Part shown: in pieces, positions 16,756-25,683 of the stretch
Layout: each line of letters opens with the position of its first letter
How positions within the stretch are numbered: the stretch's first letter is position 1
Assembly (NCBI GenBank): GCA_964342355.1
Contig: CAYFFG010000002.1
Location: 62,001 to 126,000, forward strand
Source of the DNA: Hirschia sp964342355
GTDB taxonomy: Bacteria > Pseudomonadota > Alphaproteobacteria > Caulobacterales > Hyphomonadaceae
Length of the DNA stretch: 64,000 bases
Direction: 5' to 3'
The notes under the pieces: model-generated
The model's database searches: none
What the model was told of the DNA's origin: nothing
The model's input: the letters and a program-made list of their open reading frames with translations, nothing else
Made by a program: the position numbers and the translations under genes

Positions 16756-17631
16756 ATGTCGCTAGACCACCAGAAGGAAAAAGCAAAATCCTGGTTTGAA
16801 GCGTTGCAAAGCGACATTATCGCAGCATTTGAAACGCTCGAAGAAGAAGCAGACGCACCGCTTTATCACGGCGCTCCGGGCAAGTTTGAGAAGACTCCTT
16901 GGAAGCGCGGCGATGGCTCCGAAGATCTGGGCGGCGGGACAATGGCGGTTATGCGTGGGCGTTTTTTTGAAAAGGTCGGCGTTCACGTCTCTGAAGTATA
17001 CGGCGTTTTTAGCGAAGATTTCGCACAGCAAATACCAGGTGCAGCAGACAATGGCGGTCGGTTCTGGGCGTCTGGCATCTCACTGATTGCGCACCTTCAT
17101 AATCCTAAAGTGCCTGCTGTGCACATGAACACGCGCATGTTAGCGACAAATCAGACTTGGTTTGGCGGCGGCGCTGATCTAACCCCGCTACTCGCCAACC
17201 AAAGATTTCAGGAAAATCAGGACGCCATCGACTTTCATGCCGCAATGAAATCTGCTTGCGCGCCTTATGACGCTGTCGATTACGACAAGTTGAAAGATTG
17301 GTGTGACGATTATTTCTACCTGCCTCACCGTGAGGAGCCCCGGGGCATTGGCGGAATTTTTTATGACCGCTTTAATTCTGGCAACTGGGACAAGGATTTC
17401 GCCTTCACACAGGATGTCGGCAAAGCCTTCAAAGATATCTATACCATGATCGCGCGCCGCCGCATGCCGCAAAGCTGGAGCCAAGACGAGCGCGAAGCGC
17501 AACTCGTTCAACGTGGACGTTATGTGGAATTTAATCTGCTGTACGACCGCGGCACCACATTCGGGCTTAAAACCGGAGGAAATGTGAAGTCGATCCTCTC
17601 TTCCATGCCCCCTGTGGTAAAATGGCCATAA
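16756..17631 (+). CDS. hemF: oxygen-dependent coproporphyrinogen III oxidase
   Basis: Converts coproporphyrinogen III to protoporphyrinogen IX with oxygen in heme synthesis. From the ATG at 16756 (MSLDHQKEKAKSWFEALQSD), which has an AAGGA seven bases upstream, the protein has 291 residues; a GTG 14 codons earlier is less likely. Family motifs include GGGTMAVMRGRFFEKVGV, HMNTRMLA, WFGGGADLTP, KDWCDDYFYLPHR, RGIGGIFYD and GRYVEFNLLYDRGT. No FNR-type box is obvious in the 166 bases upstream. It stands alone. Confidence 0.96.
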   Translation: MSLDHQKEKAKSWFEALQSDIIAAFETLEEEADAPLYHGAPGKFEKTPWKRGDGSEDLGGGTMAVMRGRFFEKVGVHVSEVYGVFSEDFAQQIPGAADNGGRFWASGISLIAHLHNPKVPAVHMNTRMLATNQTWFGGGADLTPLLANQRFQENQDAIDFHAAMKSACAPYDAVDYDKLKDWCDDYFYLPHREEPRGIGGIFYDRFNSGNWDKDFAFTQDVGKAFKDIYTMIARRRMPQSWSQDEREAQLVQRGRYVEFNLLYDRGTTFGLKTGGNVKSILSSMPPVVKWP

Positions 17632-17741
17632 CATTCGCCGTTTTCGCGCCTTGCATAAGTTAGCGGCTAGCCCTCAAATAAGCGCAAGTATTGTAAGACG
17701 AGCAATTAGGGGAATGACCAATCCTTATTTTCGTCAAAGCC

Positions 17742-17975
17742 ATGGCAACCTTCAGCGTGTCCTTCTTTATGGGCATGATCGGGTTCGTATTGGGAGCAGT
17801 CATCTGGTCCGGCGTGCGGGCGGATTTGCTCGCGCTTGAAGCTGATCACGCACTGGTCGCTAAAGTGCTTGGATTTCTCTGCCTTTATGGCGCTGCAATT
17901 GTTGGCGGAATTTATGGCCTCCAGAAGGGCGCACGCTGGACGCGCCTTTTCAGTTCCCAAAAAATGGATTTTTAA
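17742..17975 (+). CDS. small membrane protein, function unknown
   Basis: 77 residues with two hydrophobic segments (about 3-24 and 40-60) and a basic C-terminus (GLQKGARWTRLF). I do not recognise it. No good ribosome-binding site precedes the ATG, and other frames are also open here, so the start and even the coding status are uncertain. The hydrophobic pattern and codon choice favour this frame. Its stop codon overlaps the end of the convergent CCA-adding enzyme gene by four bases. Confidence 0.55.
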   Translation: MATFSVSFFMGMIGFVLGAVIWSGVRADLLALEADHALVAKVLGFLCLYGAAIVGGIYGLQKGARWTRLFSSQKMDF

Positions 17976-19243
17976 ACCCCATCCGACGCCATGGTTTCGT
18001 CTGCGATTTCACGCATACGCCGCGCGACCTGCGCAACATCTTTTGGAAATCCGTTTTCAATCCACCAAGCTTCAGTTTTCTGAAGCACGTCCCCCACTTG
18101 AGGGCCCGCATTAATTCCGACCGCGATGACGTCTTCTCCACAAATCGGAAAATCTGGACGTTGATATAGGTCTGCTGCGCGGCTCAGCGCCCGCCAATAG
18201 ACGGGATTGGCCCTGTCGCCGAACGCCGCCCATGCCAGACGAACCCGGTCACGGAACGTGTCCTGGCCGACCTGATACACAATCTCACGAAAACGTTCAT
18301 CCGTGAGATGTTCGCCAAAATCTGTTTGATCTTCAGCAGCACATACAAGGCGTTTGCGTTCGCGGTTTGAAAGTTTCAGGCGTTTTGCCAGCTCTCTCAT
18401 GACTTCCGCATCTTTCGAACACAGAGACATAAGGCGAATATATGGGTCAGCGCGCATGCCCTCACCCTTTTCGATCTCCACGACACGGTTGAAAAGGACA
18501 CGATCCTGCACTTCTGGTAAGACGACTGACAACACACCTGTTTCATCCATCGCCTGTAGCGCTGCACGAGGGTCTGGCGCGCGCAGCGTTTTCTTTAGCT
18601 CTTCCCACACGCGCTCAACAGAAATTGCTTTTAACCCCGGTCGCAGCCGCATACACGCCGCTAAAGCCGTTTCGCTCATTCTGTCGCTGGCATACCAGGC
18701 AGTGAAACGGAAAAACCGTAAAATTCTAAGATAATCCTCTGTGATCCGATCTTCCGCGTTACCTATAAACTCCACACGGCGCGCTTTAAGGTCCGAATAT
18801 CCGTGCCCCGTCGGATCAAAAACATTTCCAGACGCATCAGCATAAAGCGCGTTGAAATGAAAATCCCGCCGCTGGGCGTCTTCCAACCAGCTCTCCGTGA
18901 ATGCGACAGTCGCTCTGCGTCCATCTGTAGAGACATCCCGACGCAATGTCGTGATTTCATAGGGCACACCATACGCCACAACCGTCACCGTACCGTGATC
19001 TATACCCGTGTCGTGGACGGCGAATCCAATTGGTTTGAGAAGCTCTGCAACTTTTTCCGGTGTATGAACGGTAGCGATATCAATATCGTTGACCATCTCG
19101 CCCAACAGCGCGTTTCGGACACATCCGCCAACAAATCGGGTTGATCCCTGACGCTGATGATTGAGCGCCCGGAAAATTTTCCGCACACCCTCGGTACACA
19201 TCCAGGACTGAACCGGCATGCGTACGCAGATATCAGTTTCCAT
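17972..19243 (-). CDS. cca: CCA tRNA nucleotidyltransferase/poly(A) polymerase family
   Basis: Adds or repairs the 3'-terminal CCA of tRNA. The nucleotidyltransferase head has STRFVGGCVRNALLG, the catalytic DIDIAT acidic pair and EITTLRRDVSTDGRRA, followed by RRDFHFNALYAD and the helix EDRITEDYLRILRFFRF, all class II hallmarks; the C-terminal part is helical. The track of starts favours the ATG at 19243 (METDICVRMPVQSW), with GGAGG seven bases upstream; an ATG at 19249 directly abuts that site. The 5' end overlaps the DUF6111 gene by 11 bases, so the two are likely co-transcribed. There are 423 residues. Confidence 0.93.
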   Translation of the reverse strand: METDICVRMPVQSWMCTEGVRKIFRALNHQRQGSTRFVGGCVRNALLGEMVNDIDIATVHTPEKVAELLKPIGFAVHDTGIDHGTVTVVAYGVPYEITTLRRDVSTDGRRATVAFTESWLEDAQRRDFHFNALYADASGNVFDPTGHGYSDLKARRVEFIGNAEDRITEDYLRILRFFRFTAWYASDRMSETALAACMRLRPGLKAISVERVWEELKKTLRAPDPRAALQAMDETGVLSVVLPEVQDRVLFNRVVEIEKGEGMRADPYIRLMSLCSKDAEVMRELAKRLKLSNRERKRLVCAAEDQTDFGEHLTDERFREIVYQVGQDTFRDRVRLAWAAFGDRANPVYWRALSRAADLYQRPDFPICGEDVIAVGINAGPQVGDVLQKTEAWWIENGFPKDVAQVARRMREIADETMASDGV

Positions 19244-19622
19244 CCCCATCCTCCATCACACGCGGCAAATCATCCCGCGCCGTGGTCGTCGGTTTTTCAG
19301 TGTTTTCTCTCTCTGGATCACGCGCAGCTTCTGTTGCGCCACGACTTTCTGGCACCACAACTTCATCGCATGGCACCTTTTTTCCTTCGTATAAAACACC
19401 ATCCTGATAATAGCCCGCCTGATAGCATAGACCATGGTCAGAAGGTTCTGTCGCCGCTTTTATCAGCAATCCAGCGACAGCTAACAGCCCGCCAACGGAC
19501 ACCAATGTTGTCAACGGCCACCTGTCTTTGACGCTCAGGTCGTTAGCAGCTGCGCGATAGAGGAAAAATATCAAAAACGGCGTTAAAAACAGGAGCAGTT
19601 CGATGAGTATGCGTCGCGTCAT
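19233..19622 (-). CDS. DUF6111-type membrane protein
   Basis: 129 residues with two transmembrane segments (about 6-23 and 36-59), starting MTRRILIELLLFLTPFLIFF, then RWPLTTLVSVGGLLAVAG, which match my recollection of the alphaproteobacterial DUF6111 family usually found between a Nudix hydrolase and the CCA-adding enzyme. The tail here is longer, Glu/Arg/Thr-rich and probably disordered. Function is unknown. It overlaps cca by 11 bases and follows the Nudix gene by 23 bases. Confidence 0.75.
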   Translation of the reverse strand: MTRRILIELLLFLTPFLIFFLYRAAANDLSVKDRWPLTTLVSVGGLLAVAGLLIKAATEPSDHGLCYQAGYYQDGVLYEGKKVPCDEVVVPESRGATEAARDPERENTEKPTTTARDDLPRVMEDGDGN

Positions 19623-19645
19623 TGCCTTACCTTCGCCGTCTGCTC

Positions 19646-20287
19646 TTAGGATGCCGGATTATTACCATAAAGACAATCATATAGGTTGCGGATCATACCT
19701 GCTGTCACACCCCATATGTATCGTCCATTGTAGGGCATAGCGTAGTAAGACCGCATCACACCCAGAAACTCACGCTGACCCCGTTCATGGTTTTCCGGTG
19801 TCATGAGAAAAGACAATGGCGTTTCGAACACATCCGCGACTTCGTGCGGACAGGGCTCCGGTTTGAAATCGCTTGGATATTCGCCAACAATTAGCGACAC
19901 ACAAAAACCTGACCCCGTTCGATAGGGTTCAGCCTGTCCGATGACGTCAATGTTTTGTCTTGGTGCGTTTATTTCTTCCGCAGCTTCGCGCAGCGCCGCC
20001 TCGACAAAACTCTCGCCCTCTTCAAGTTTCCCGCCTGGCAATGCGATCTGTCCGGGATGCGCTTTCATAGTTTTGGGACGTTGAGTAAACACCACCCCAT
20101 AATCATCGCCACGATCTATCAGGCCCATCAACACAGCGGCTGGACGCAGTCGTTCGATCGCAAGCCCGCTTCCGTCGCCAGCCACTTCAACATCCAATGG
20201 TTTGAGATTGGGTTGAAGTACAGCCTCTGGCGGCGCAAGTCTTGCGCGCACGCGCGCGATGAAATCGGTCTTGTTTGTAAAACGCAT
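19646..20287 (-). CDS. CoA pyrophosphatase-type Nudix hydrolase
   Basis: Nudix hydrolase of the NudL/CoA pyrophosphatase group, 213 residues. The Nudix box lies at 86-105: GKLEEGESFVEAALREAAEE fits GX5EX7REUXEE, with metal-binding Glu101, Glu104 and Glu105. The preceding VVFTQRPKTMKAHPGQIALPG matches the UPF0035/CoA-hydrolase signature, so CoA or derivatives are the likely substrate. The start overlaps the last base of the DUF1285 gene, which implies translational coupling in a DUF1285-nudix-DUF6111-cca operon. Confidence 0.9.
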   Translation of the reverse strand: MRFTNKTDFIARVRARLAPPEAVLQPNLKPLDVEVAGDGSGLAIERLRPAAVLMGLIDRGDDYGVVFTQRPKTMKAHPGQIALPGGKLEEGESFVEAALREAAEEINAPRQNIDVIGQAEPYRTGSGFCVSLIVGEYPSDFKPEPCPHEVADVFETPLSFLMTPENHERGQREFLGVMRSYYAMPYNGRYIWGVTAGMIRNLYDCLYGNNPAS

Positions 20288-20874
20288 CAGCCGCTTATTG
20301 ATCCTAATTCAAATCGAACCCCAGCAGATTTCACAGCTATAACATCACTTCCGTCGATAGGTTCTGCCCAATTGACAAGATCATAAAACGGCGCGCGTCC
20401 AATGCGAGCCTCTAGTCCCGCCCGCACTTCTACATAGGGTGTCGGTTCGTTTGTGTCCGGATCCGTCACGACACGCAATGGATGGTCTTCGTCAATTGCA
20501 AACACATCTCCAAGATTTGTCGTGACGAGCAATGTCTGTTCATCAGCCTCGCCGACCTTTTCAATTCTGGTCGCGATAAAGGGCGCATCTTCAACGTGAA
20601 CAATCACTTTTTCGTGCGGGGTGACAAGATAGATCCCATCTTCATCCTTGCGCAGGATTGTCGCGAACAGTCGAACCAGCTTATCTCTATTGATCCGACC
20701 ACCTTCATGCCACCAGGAGCCGTCCCTGCGAATTTCCATTTCGATATCGCTAGAGCGTTCGGGACGCCATAAATGCACGGGCGGCAACGCCCGCTGCTTG
20801 TCGGAACCTACTTCCGCCTTCAAACTATCCACGACAGTTTGGAGCCATTTGGTTTTATCGGTATCTGCAGTCAT
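20287..20874 (-). CDS. DUF1285 domain protein
   Basis: Conserved alphaproteobacterial protein of unknown function. Typical DUF1285 text is present: PPVHLWRPERSSDIEMEIRR, DGSWWHEG, KLVRLFATILRKDEDGIYLV and EKVIVHVEDAPFIA. The start is set at the ATG at 20874 (MTADTDKTKWLQTVVDSLK), giving 195 residues; the frame runs 36 codons further up but would then reach into the divergent moxR gene. It diverges from moxR with about 50 bases between, and that cluster order is common in related genomes. Confidence 0.85.
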   Translation of the reverse strand: MTADTDKTKWLQTVVDSLKAEVGSDKQRALPPVHLWRPERSSDIEMEIRRDGSWWHEGGRINRDKLVRLFATILRKDEDGIYLVTPHEKVIVHVEDAPFIATRIEKVGEADEQTLLVTTNLGDVFAIDEDHPLRVVTDPDTNEPTPYVEVRAGLEARIGRAPFYDLVNWAEPIDGSDVIAVKSAGVRFELGSISG

Positions 20875-20923
20875 GCCGGTCTCTGCCTTGGTTTCGCCAG
20901 ACTGACATAGGTAAAACAATCTC

Positions 20924-21937
20924 ATGAGTGAAGCCGAAACATCTGAAATGACCACACCTGCGCCAAATATAACGCCCGACATTGACGCCGCGATCGCCGC
21001 ACTCGACGATGTTAAGGGAGAAATTTCAAAAGCTGTTTTCGGTCAAGACAGTGTTGTCGAGCTAGTTTTGAGCGCCGTTTTGGCCGGTGGACACGCCTTG
21101 CTCATCGGTGCGCCGGGCCTAGCCAAAACGCGTCTAGTTGAATCCACTGCACGTGCGCTCGGCATGGATTGGGGGCGCGTTCAGTTCACACCCGACCTCA
21201 TGCCATCAGATATTCTGGGCTCTGAAGTCCTCGATGAAGCCATGGACGGCGAACGCGCGTTCCGCTTTTTGCGTGGGCCAATCTTCACCCGACTGTTGAT
21301 GGCAGATGAAATCAACCGTGCCAGCCCACGTACGCAGTCAGCTCTTTTGCAGGCCATGCAGGAAGGCCATGTGACGATTGCTGGTGCGCGCTATGATCTG
21401 CCCCAGCCCTTCCACGTTCTGGCGACCCAGAATCCAGTCGAGCAAGAAGGCACATATCCGCTTCCAGAAGCGCAGCTGGACCGTTTTTTATTGAAAATTG
21501 ACGTCAGCTATCCTGACGAAGAAACCGAACGACGCATTTTGGTCGAAACGACAACTGGCGCTGATGTCAGTGTCAATTCCGCCCTCGATCCAGGACGCCT
21601 TGCGGTCATTCAGAAACTTGTTCGCGACATGCCAGTGCCAGAAACCGTGGTCAACGCTATTCTCAATCTGACGCGCGCTGCGCGGCCGGAACAGTCATCT
21701 GACCCAAGGGTCCAGGCGCGTGTGGAATGGGGACCCAGCCCACGCGCCGGACAGGCGCTTATGCTGACAACGCGCGCACGCGCACTTCTACGAGGTCGCC
21801 TTGCTCCCTCTATTGATGATGTGGAAGCATTGGCTGAACCGGCATTATCGCACCGCATGTCATTGGCATACGACCCAAGCGGCGAACAGGAAACGCTGTC
21901 GCAACTCATCCAGGACCTCGTCCGTCAAACGACTTAA
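20924..21937 (+). CDS. MoxR-family AAA+ ATPase
   Basis: AAA+ ATPase thought to act as a chaperone-like factor for vWA-domain partner proteins. The 337 residues have Walker A GAPGLAKT (62-69), Walker B LLMADE (124-129), INRASPRTQSALLQAMQE, sensor ATQNPVEQEGTYPLPEAQLD and the C-terminal lid. This is the standard MoxR pattern. It opens a rightward operon with a DUF58 protein, a BatA/DUF4159 protein and a vWA-like membrane protein, the usual partners in Alphaproteobacteria. Gaps are short (15 bases, then overlaps). Confidence 0.93.
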   Translation: MSEAETSEMTTPAPNITPDIDAAIAALDDVKGEISKAVFGQDSVVELVLSAVLAGGHALLIGAPGLAKTRLVESTARALGMDWGRVQFTPDLMPSDILGSEVLDEAMDGERAFRFLRGPIFTRLLMADEINRASPRTQSALLQAMQEGHVTIAGARYDLPQPFHVLATQNPVEQEGTYPLPEAQLDRFLLKIDVSYPDEETERRILVETTTGADVSVNSALDPGRLAVIQKLVRDMPVPETVVNAILNLTRAARPEQSSDPRVQARVEWGPSPRAGQALMLTTRARALLRGRLAPSIDDVEALAEPALSHRMSLAYDPSGEQETLSQLIQDLVRQTT

Positions 21938-21952
21938 AGGCGGAATTCCAGC

Positions 21953-22825
21953 ATGCGCGCACCGCTAGCGCCTTTAAAAGCCGAAGCAGATTATCTTGCC
22001 AACCGGTTGCCTCGCCTGACAAACGTCGCTGGCCCAGCGTCGGCGGCGCATCCTGGCACAGCTGGAAGACGGCGTGCAGGCGCAGGAGAAAACTTCTGGC
22101 AATACAGGCGCTATTCCAACGAGGACGGCGCACAACGTATCGACTGGCGCAGGTCTGCGCGCGGAAACCATCTTTATGTGCGTGAAACCGAACTTGAAAC
22201 CTCTCGCACATTTCTCTTTTGGGTCGATCCATCAGAAGGGTTTAATTGGTCTGGGACGAAAGGCGGCGTAACAAAAGCTGAGCGTGCCCTGGTCATCAGT
22301 CTGGGTTTAGCCCGTCTTCTGGTTCGTTCTGGCGAGCGGTGCGGTGCGCTAGGCGGTCCTCGCGCGCCAAGTTCCGGGCCACGCGCTGTACAACTGACCG
22401 CTGAAGATTTATGGACGCGTCCATATGAAAGTCCATTTCCGCCCCCTTATAGAGACCCCTCCAGTATCCTACTTGCGTCAGATTTTTATCAGCCTATGGA
22501 TATTTGGAAGGCTCGCATAAAGGCGCATGCCGCAAACCATCCGAGCGGTGTGATCTTAGCGGTCGCAGATCCGATCGAAACGACCTATCCGTTCGAAGGT
22601 CGCGTTCGTCTCTTTGATCCCGGCAACAAACAGGCGCGCTTGTTGGGACGCGCCGAAAACCTCAAGTCTGCTTATCTGGAAAAATTTTCAGAACGGCGCA
22701 ATGAGATAAAACATCTTGCGCAAAGCGTTGGTTGGGGCTTTGTCGCGCATACAACAAACGAGCCTGCCCAGGAAATCCTCGCACAGATTGCTTCCTTCTT
22801 TGAAAACAGGAGACGCATGACATGA
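21953..22825 (+). CDS. DUF58 domain protein (MoxR partner)
   Basis: 290-residue cytosolic DUF58 protein. The family hallmark is visible: RRAGAGENFWQYRRYSNEDG, then IDWRRSARGNHLYVRETELE, which precedes a vWA-like fold (FLFWVDPSEGFNWSG). It lacks a membrane segment. Work on related clusters links DUF58 proteins with MoxR ATPases, but the process served here is unknown. It starts 15 bases after moxR and overlaps the next gene by four bases (ATGA). Confidence 0.9.
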   Translation: MRAPLAPLKAEADYLANRLPRLTNVAGPASAAHPGTAGRRRAGAGENFWQYRRYSNEDGAQRIDWRRSARGNHLYVRETELETSRTFLFWVDPSEGFNWSGTKGGVTKAERALVISLGLARLLVRSGERCGALGGPRAPSSGPRAVQLTAEDLWTRPYESPFPPPYRDPSSILLASDFYQPMDIWKARIKAHAANHPSGVILAVADPIETTYPFEGRVRLFDPGNKQARLLGRAENLKSAYLEKFSERRNEIKHLAQSVGWGFVAHTTNEPAQEILAQIASFFENRRRMT

Positions 22826-25683
22826 GTTTAGGGTCGCTTGTATTTGGTCAACCGCTTGCTTTGCTCGGATTAGTTGCTGTCCCGCTGATTTGGTGGCTAT
22901 TGCGCGCCACACCACCTGAGCCAAAGCGTTTCGCATTGCCGTCTCTGGCTTTGCTTGAAGGACTCTCACACCGCGAAGAAACCCCAGCTCAAACCCCATG
23001 GTGGATCATTCTTCTTAGATGTCTGGTGGCTGTGCTGGCAATTTTTGGATTTTCCCAGCCCAGTTGGAATTCGATCTCGAAAATAGAAAACACCCAAGGC
23101 ACAGTCCTGATTGTGATGGATGATGGTTGGACCAGCGCGCAACGCTGGCAGGATATGAAGCGCTCCGCTATAGCGGCAACTGACGAAGCGGCCTCAATCG
23201 GACAAGCCTCATATCTCCTTTTTACCGCGCCGCAATTGTTGGCGACAGATCCAGCAGAGGCTTTAACGGCTGACGCCGCACGTCGGCGCATTCAGTCTAT
23301 TAATGTGTCATCCTGGTCGCCAGACCGGTCGTCTGCACTGGAACGCCTTCAAACCGCTAAACTAAAGCCAGCAAGAATACTTTGGATATCAGACGGTCTT
23401 GATCATGGTTCAAGCCAGGCATTCGCCACAGCGCTTTCTGACATTGCGCCTTTGTTTATTCAGAATTTTTCTCCCGCAGGGCCTTATGCAATCACGCACG
23501 CAAGCGTCTCCCCGCAAGGCGCTCAGATCAATGTCGTTCGCGCTAACGCAACAGAACCGGTATCAACACGCGTAATCGCCGAAGGCGTTTCCGGCGCTTC
23601 GCTTGCAAGCGCCGAGGTGAACTTTAAGGAGAATGAATTTGAAGCGCAGGCGGAATTCGTCATGCCCGCATCCGCCCTAAATCAGACAGCTCGATTTCGG
23701 ATTATTACCGGTCAGTCTTCTGGTGCTGTCTGGCTGTGGGATGACGCATCCCTGTCCCCGACTGTAGGGCTTGCTGATCCACCTCAAACACCACAGCCGC
23801 TACTGAATGAGTTCTATTACGTGCGTAAATCTTTAGAAGGGTATGCGCAGATGAGTTCAGGGCCTCTTGCCGATATGATCGCCGCCTCACCCGACGCAAT
23901 TATCTTGGGTGACAGACATCTCTCGCAATCTATTGAAACAGACGGTGTGCTTGATTGGATTGAAGCTGGCGGCGCGCTCATACGGTTTGCAGGTCCAAAA
24001 CTCGCTGAAGAGTCTGACGAATTCACACCTGTTCCATTACGCCGGGCGGCCCGCGCATTGGGGGGCGCTTTAGCTTGGGAGAATCCCCAACCGATAGCAT
24101 CGTTCTCTCGCGAATCTGCCTTTAATGGCATACCTGCGCCGGGTGATGACGTACTTGTACGCCAACAGGTCCTTGCTCAACCGGACCCGGGACTTGCAAG
24201 CCTAACTTGGGCCCGTCTCGATGATGGCACACCGCTTGTCACGGCGCGGCGGATAGGTCGTGGGATCATCATCCTGTTTCACGTGACGGCGACACCTGAA
24301 TGGTCAGACCTTCCTTATACGCAAGCATTTGTAGAAATGCTGAAAAGAGCGACTGCATCGGGCGATGGCGGCGCTAACCGCAACATAAACGCCGATGGTG
24401 TTCTAACCCCTGTACGCGTATTAGATGGATATGGCACGTTGCAGCAGCCACCCGATACGGCCCAATCAATTCCTGGGGACGGCTTCTTAAACGCCAAACC
24501 TGGGCCAAGAACGCCGCCTGGACTTTATGTCGGTCCACAAGGCAGTCGCGCCCTGAACGCGGCTTCGACAGCGCCCACCCCAATCAACACTTGGCCAGCA
24601 CAGGCAACATTGCTCGAAGCTGGCGACATTGAACAAAGACATGGACTTCGGGCCTGGTTCTACAGCATGGCGCTTATATTGGTTTTCATCGATATCCTTG
24701 TATCCCTTGTCGTATCCGGTCGTTTGTTAGGACAGGCAGCAACGAAGGCGTTGCTTGTTTTTGCTGCGCTTCACATCATTGTCCTGGATTCATCAGAAGC
24801 TTCGGCGCAATCGCAGCAAAATATATCTCAAAAGGAACGTGAAGCAGCGCTAAGCCTACGTTTTGCTTATATTGAAACAAATGATGCTGGCCTTAACGAA
24901 CAACTTCGTGCGGGACTGGAAGGATTACGACTGGAGCTCTACAAGCGTACTTCTGTGGAGCCTGACTCTCCGCATAGTGTGCGTCCTGGTATCGACACGC
25001 TCTCACTTTATCCGATGATCTATTACGCGCCGCCACGCAACGCTGATCCCTTCTCCCCCGAAGAAGTTACCGCCCTCAACCAGTATATGCGCTCGGGCGG
25101 CGCATTAGTGATTGATACACGTGATTACACGCCGGGCCTTCGGCCTGATGATCGTTTAAAAACGCTACTTCAGGGATTGGATGCGCCTCCACTTCGCCCG
25201 GCTCCAGATGATCACGTCCTGACACGTAGTTTCTATCTGCTTGATAGCTTTCCAGGTCGCCTTGAAAGCGGCCCACTTTGGATCGAATCTGATGCCGTGC
25301 ACGATGAAACGCAACGCGGAGATGGTGTTTCCGGCCTGTTTATCGGCTCTTCTGATTGGATTGGCGCATGGGCGCTTGACGACCGTACGCAACGCCCCAT
25401 CAATGATATGAACGGGCGAGAGCGACGCAGAGAACTTGCATATCGGTTTGGCGTGAACTTGGTCATGTACATTCTGACCGGCAATTATAAAGCCGACCAA
25501 GTTCACATCCCTGCATTGCTAGATCGCCTGGATGAAGAACAAATAGATCGCCTGGATGATGGGCCCGGACGCGTTCGAGAGACGTTCCCATCAAGACCTA
25601 GCTCAAGCGAGCCTGAGGATTTGCAGAAATTTTTCGAAGATATGCGTGAGCGTCGCAACAATGATAGTGACGCAACACCATGA
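22822..25683 (+). CDS. BatA-N/DUF4159 membrane protein
   Basis: 953-residue protein of the MoxR cluster. The N-terminus matches the aerotolerance BatA N-terminal region: two membrane segments (about 10-27 and 62-80) with PEPKRFALPSLALLEGL between. A vWA-like region follows (VLIVMDDGWTSAQRW) but without a clear MIDAS DxSxS. A glutamine amidotransferase-like segment lies mid-protein (LDWIEAGGALIRFAGP). Two further membrane segments (about 610-650) precede a DUF4159 domain (LRFAYIETNDAGLNEQLRAG, YMRSGGALVIDTRD). The last ~50 residues are charged. It overlaps both neighbours by four bases. Confidence 0.88.
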   Translation: MSLGSLVFGQPLALLGLVAVPLIWWLLRATPPEPKRFALPSLALLEGLSHREETPAQTPWWIILLRCLVAVLAIFGFSQPSWNSISKIENTQGTVLIVMDDGWTSAQRWQDMKRSAIAATDEAASIGQASYLLFTAPQLLATDPAEALTADAARRRIQSINVSSWSPDRSSALERLQTAKLKPARILWISDGLDHGSSQAFATALSDIAPLFIQNFSPAGPYAITHASVSPQGAQINVVRANATEPVSTRVIAEGVSGASLASAEVNFKENEFEAQAEFVMPASALNQTARFRIITGQSSGAVWLWDDASLSPTVGLADPPQTPQPLLNEFYYVRKSLEGYAQMSSGPLADMIAASPDAIILGDRHLSQSIETDGVLDWIEAGGALIRFAGPKLAEESDEFTPVPLRRAARALGGALAWENPQPIASFSRESAFNGIPAPGDDVLVRQQVLAQPDPGLASLTWARLDDGTPLVTARRIGRGIIILFHVTATPEWSDLPYTQAFVEMLKRATASGDGGANRNINADGVLTPVRVLDGYGTLQQPPDTAQSIPGDGFLNAKPGPRTPPGLYVGPQGSRALNAASTAPTPINTWPAQATLLEAGDIEQRHGLRAWFYSMALILVFIDILVSLVVSGRLLGQAATKALLVFAALHIIVLDSSEASAQSQQNISQKEREAALSLRFAYIETNDAGLNEQLRAGLEGLRLELYKRTSVEPDSPHSVRPGIDTLSLYPMIYYAPPRNADPFSPEEVTALNQYMRSGGALVIDTRDYTPGLRPDDRLKTLLQGLDAPPLRPAPDDHVLTRSFYLLDSFPGRLESGPLWIESDAVHDETQRGDGVSGLFIGSSDWIGAWALDDRTQRPINDMNGRERRRELAYRFGVNLVMYILTGNYKADQVHIPALLDRLDEEQIDRLDDGPGRVRETFPSRPSSSEPEDLQKFFEDMRERRNNDSDATP

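Noticed and set aside
17651..17839. 62-codon ORF overlapping the small membrane protein
   Set aside because: Its composition is Arg/His-rich with no domain; the overlapping frame encodes two membrane helices and is preferred.
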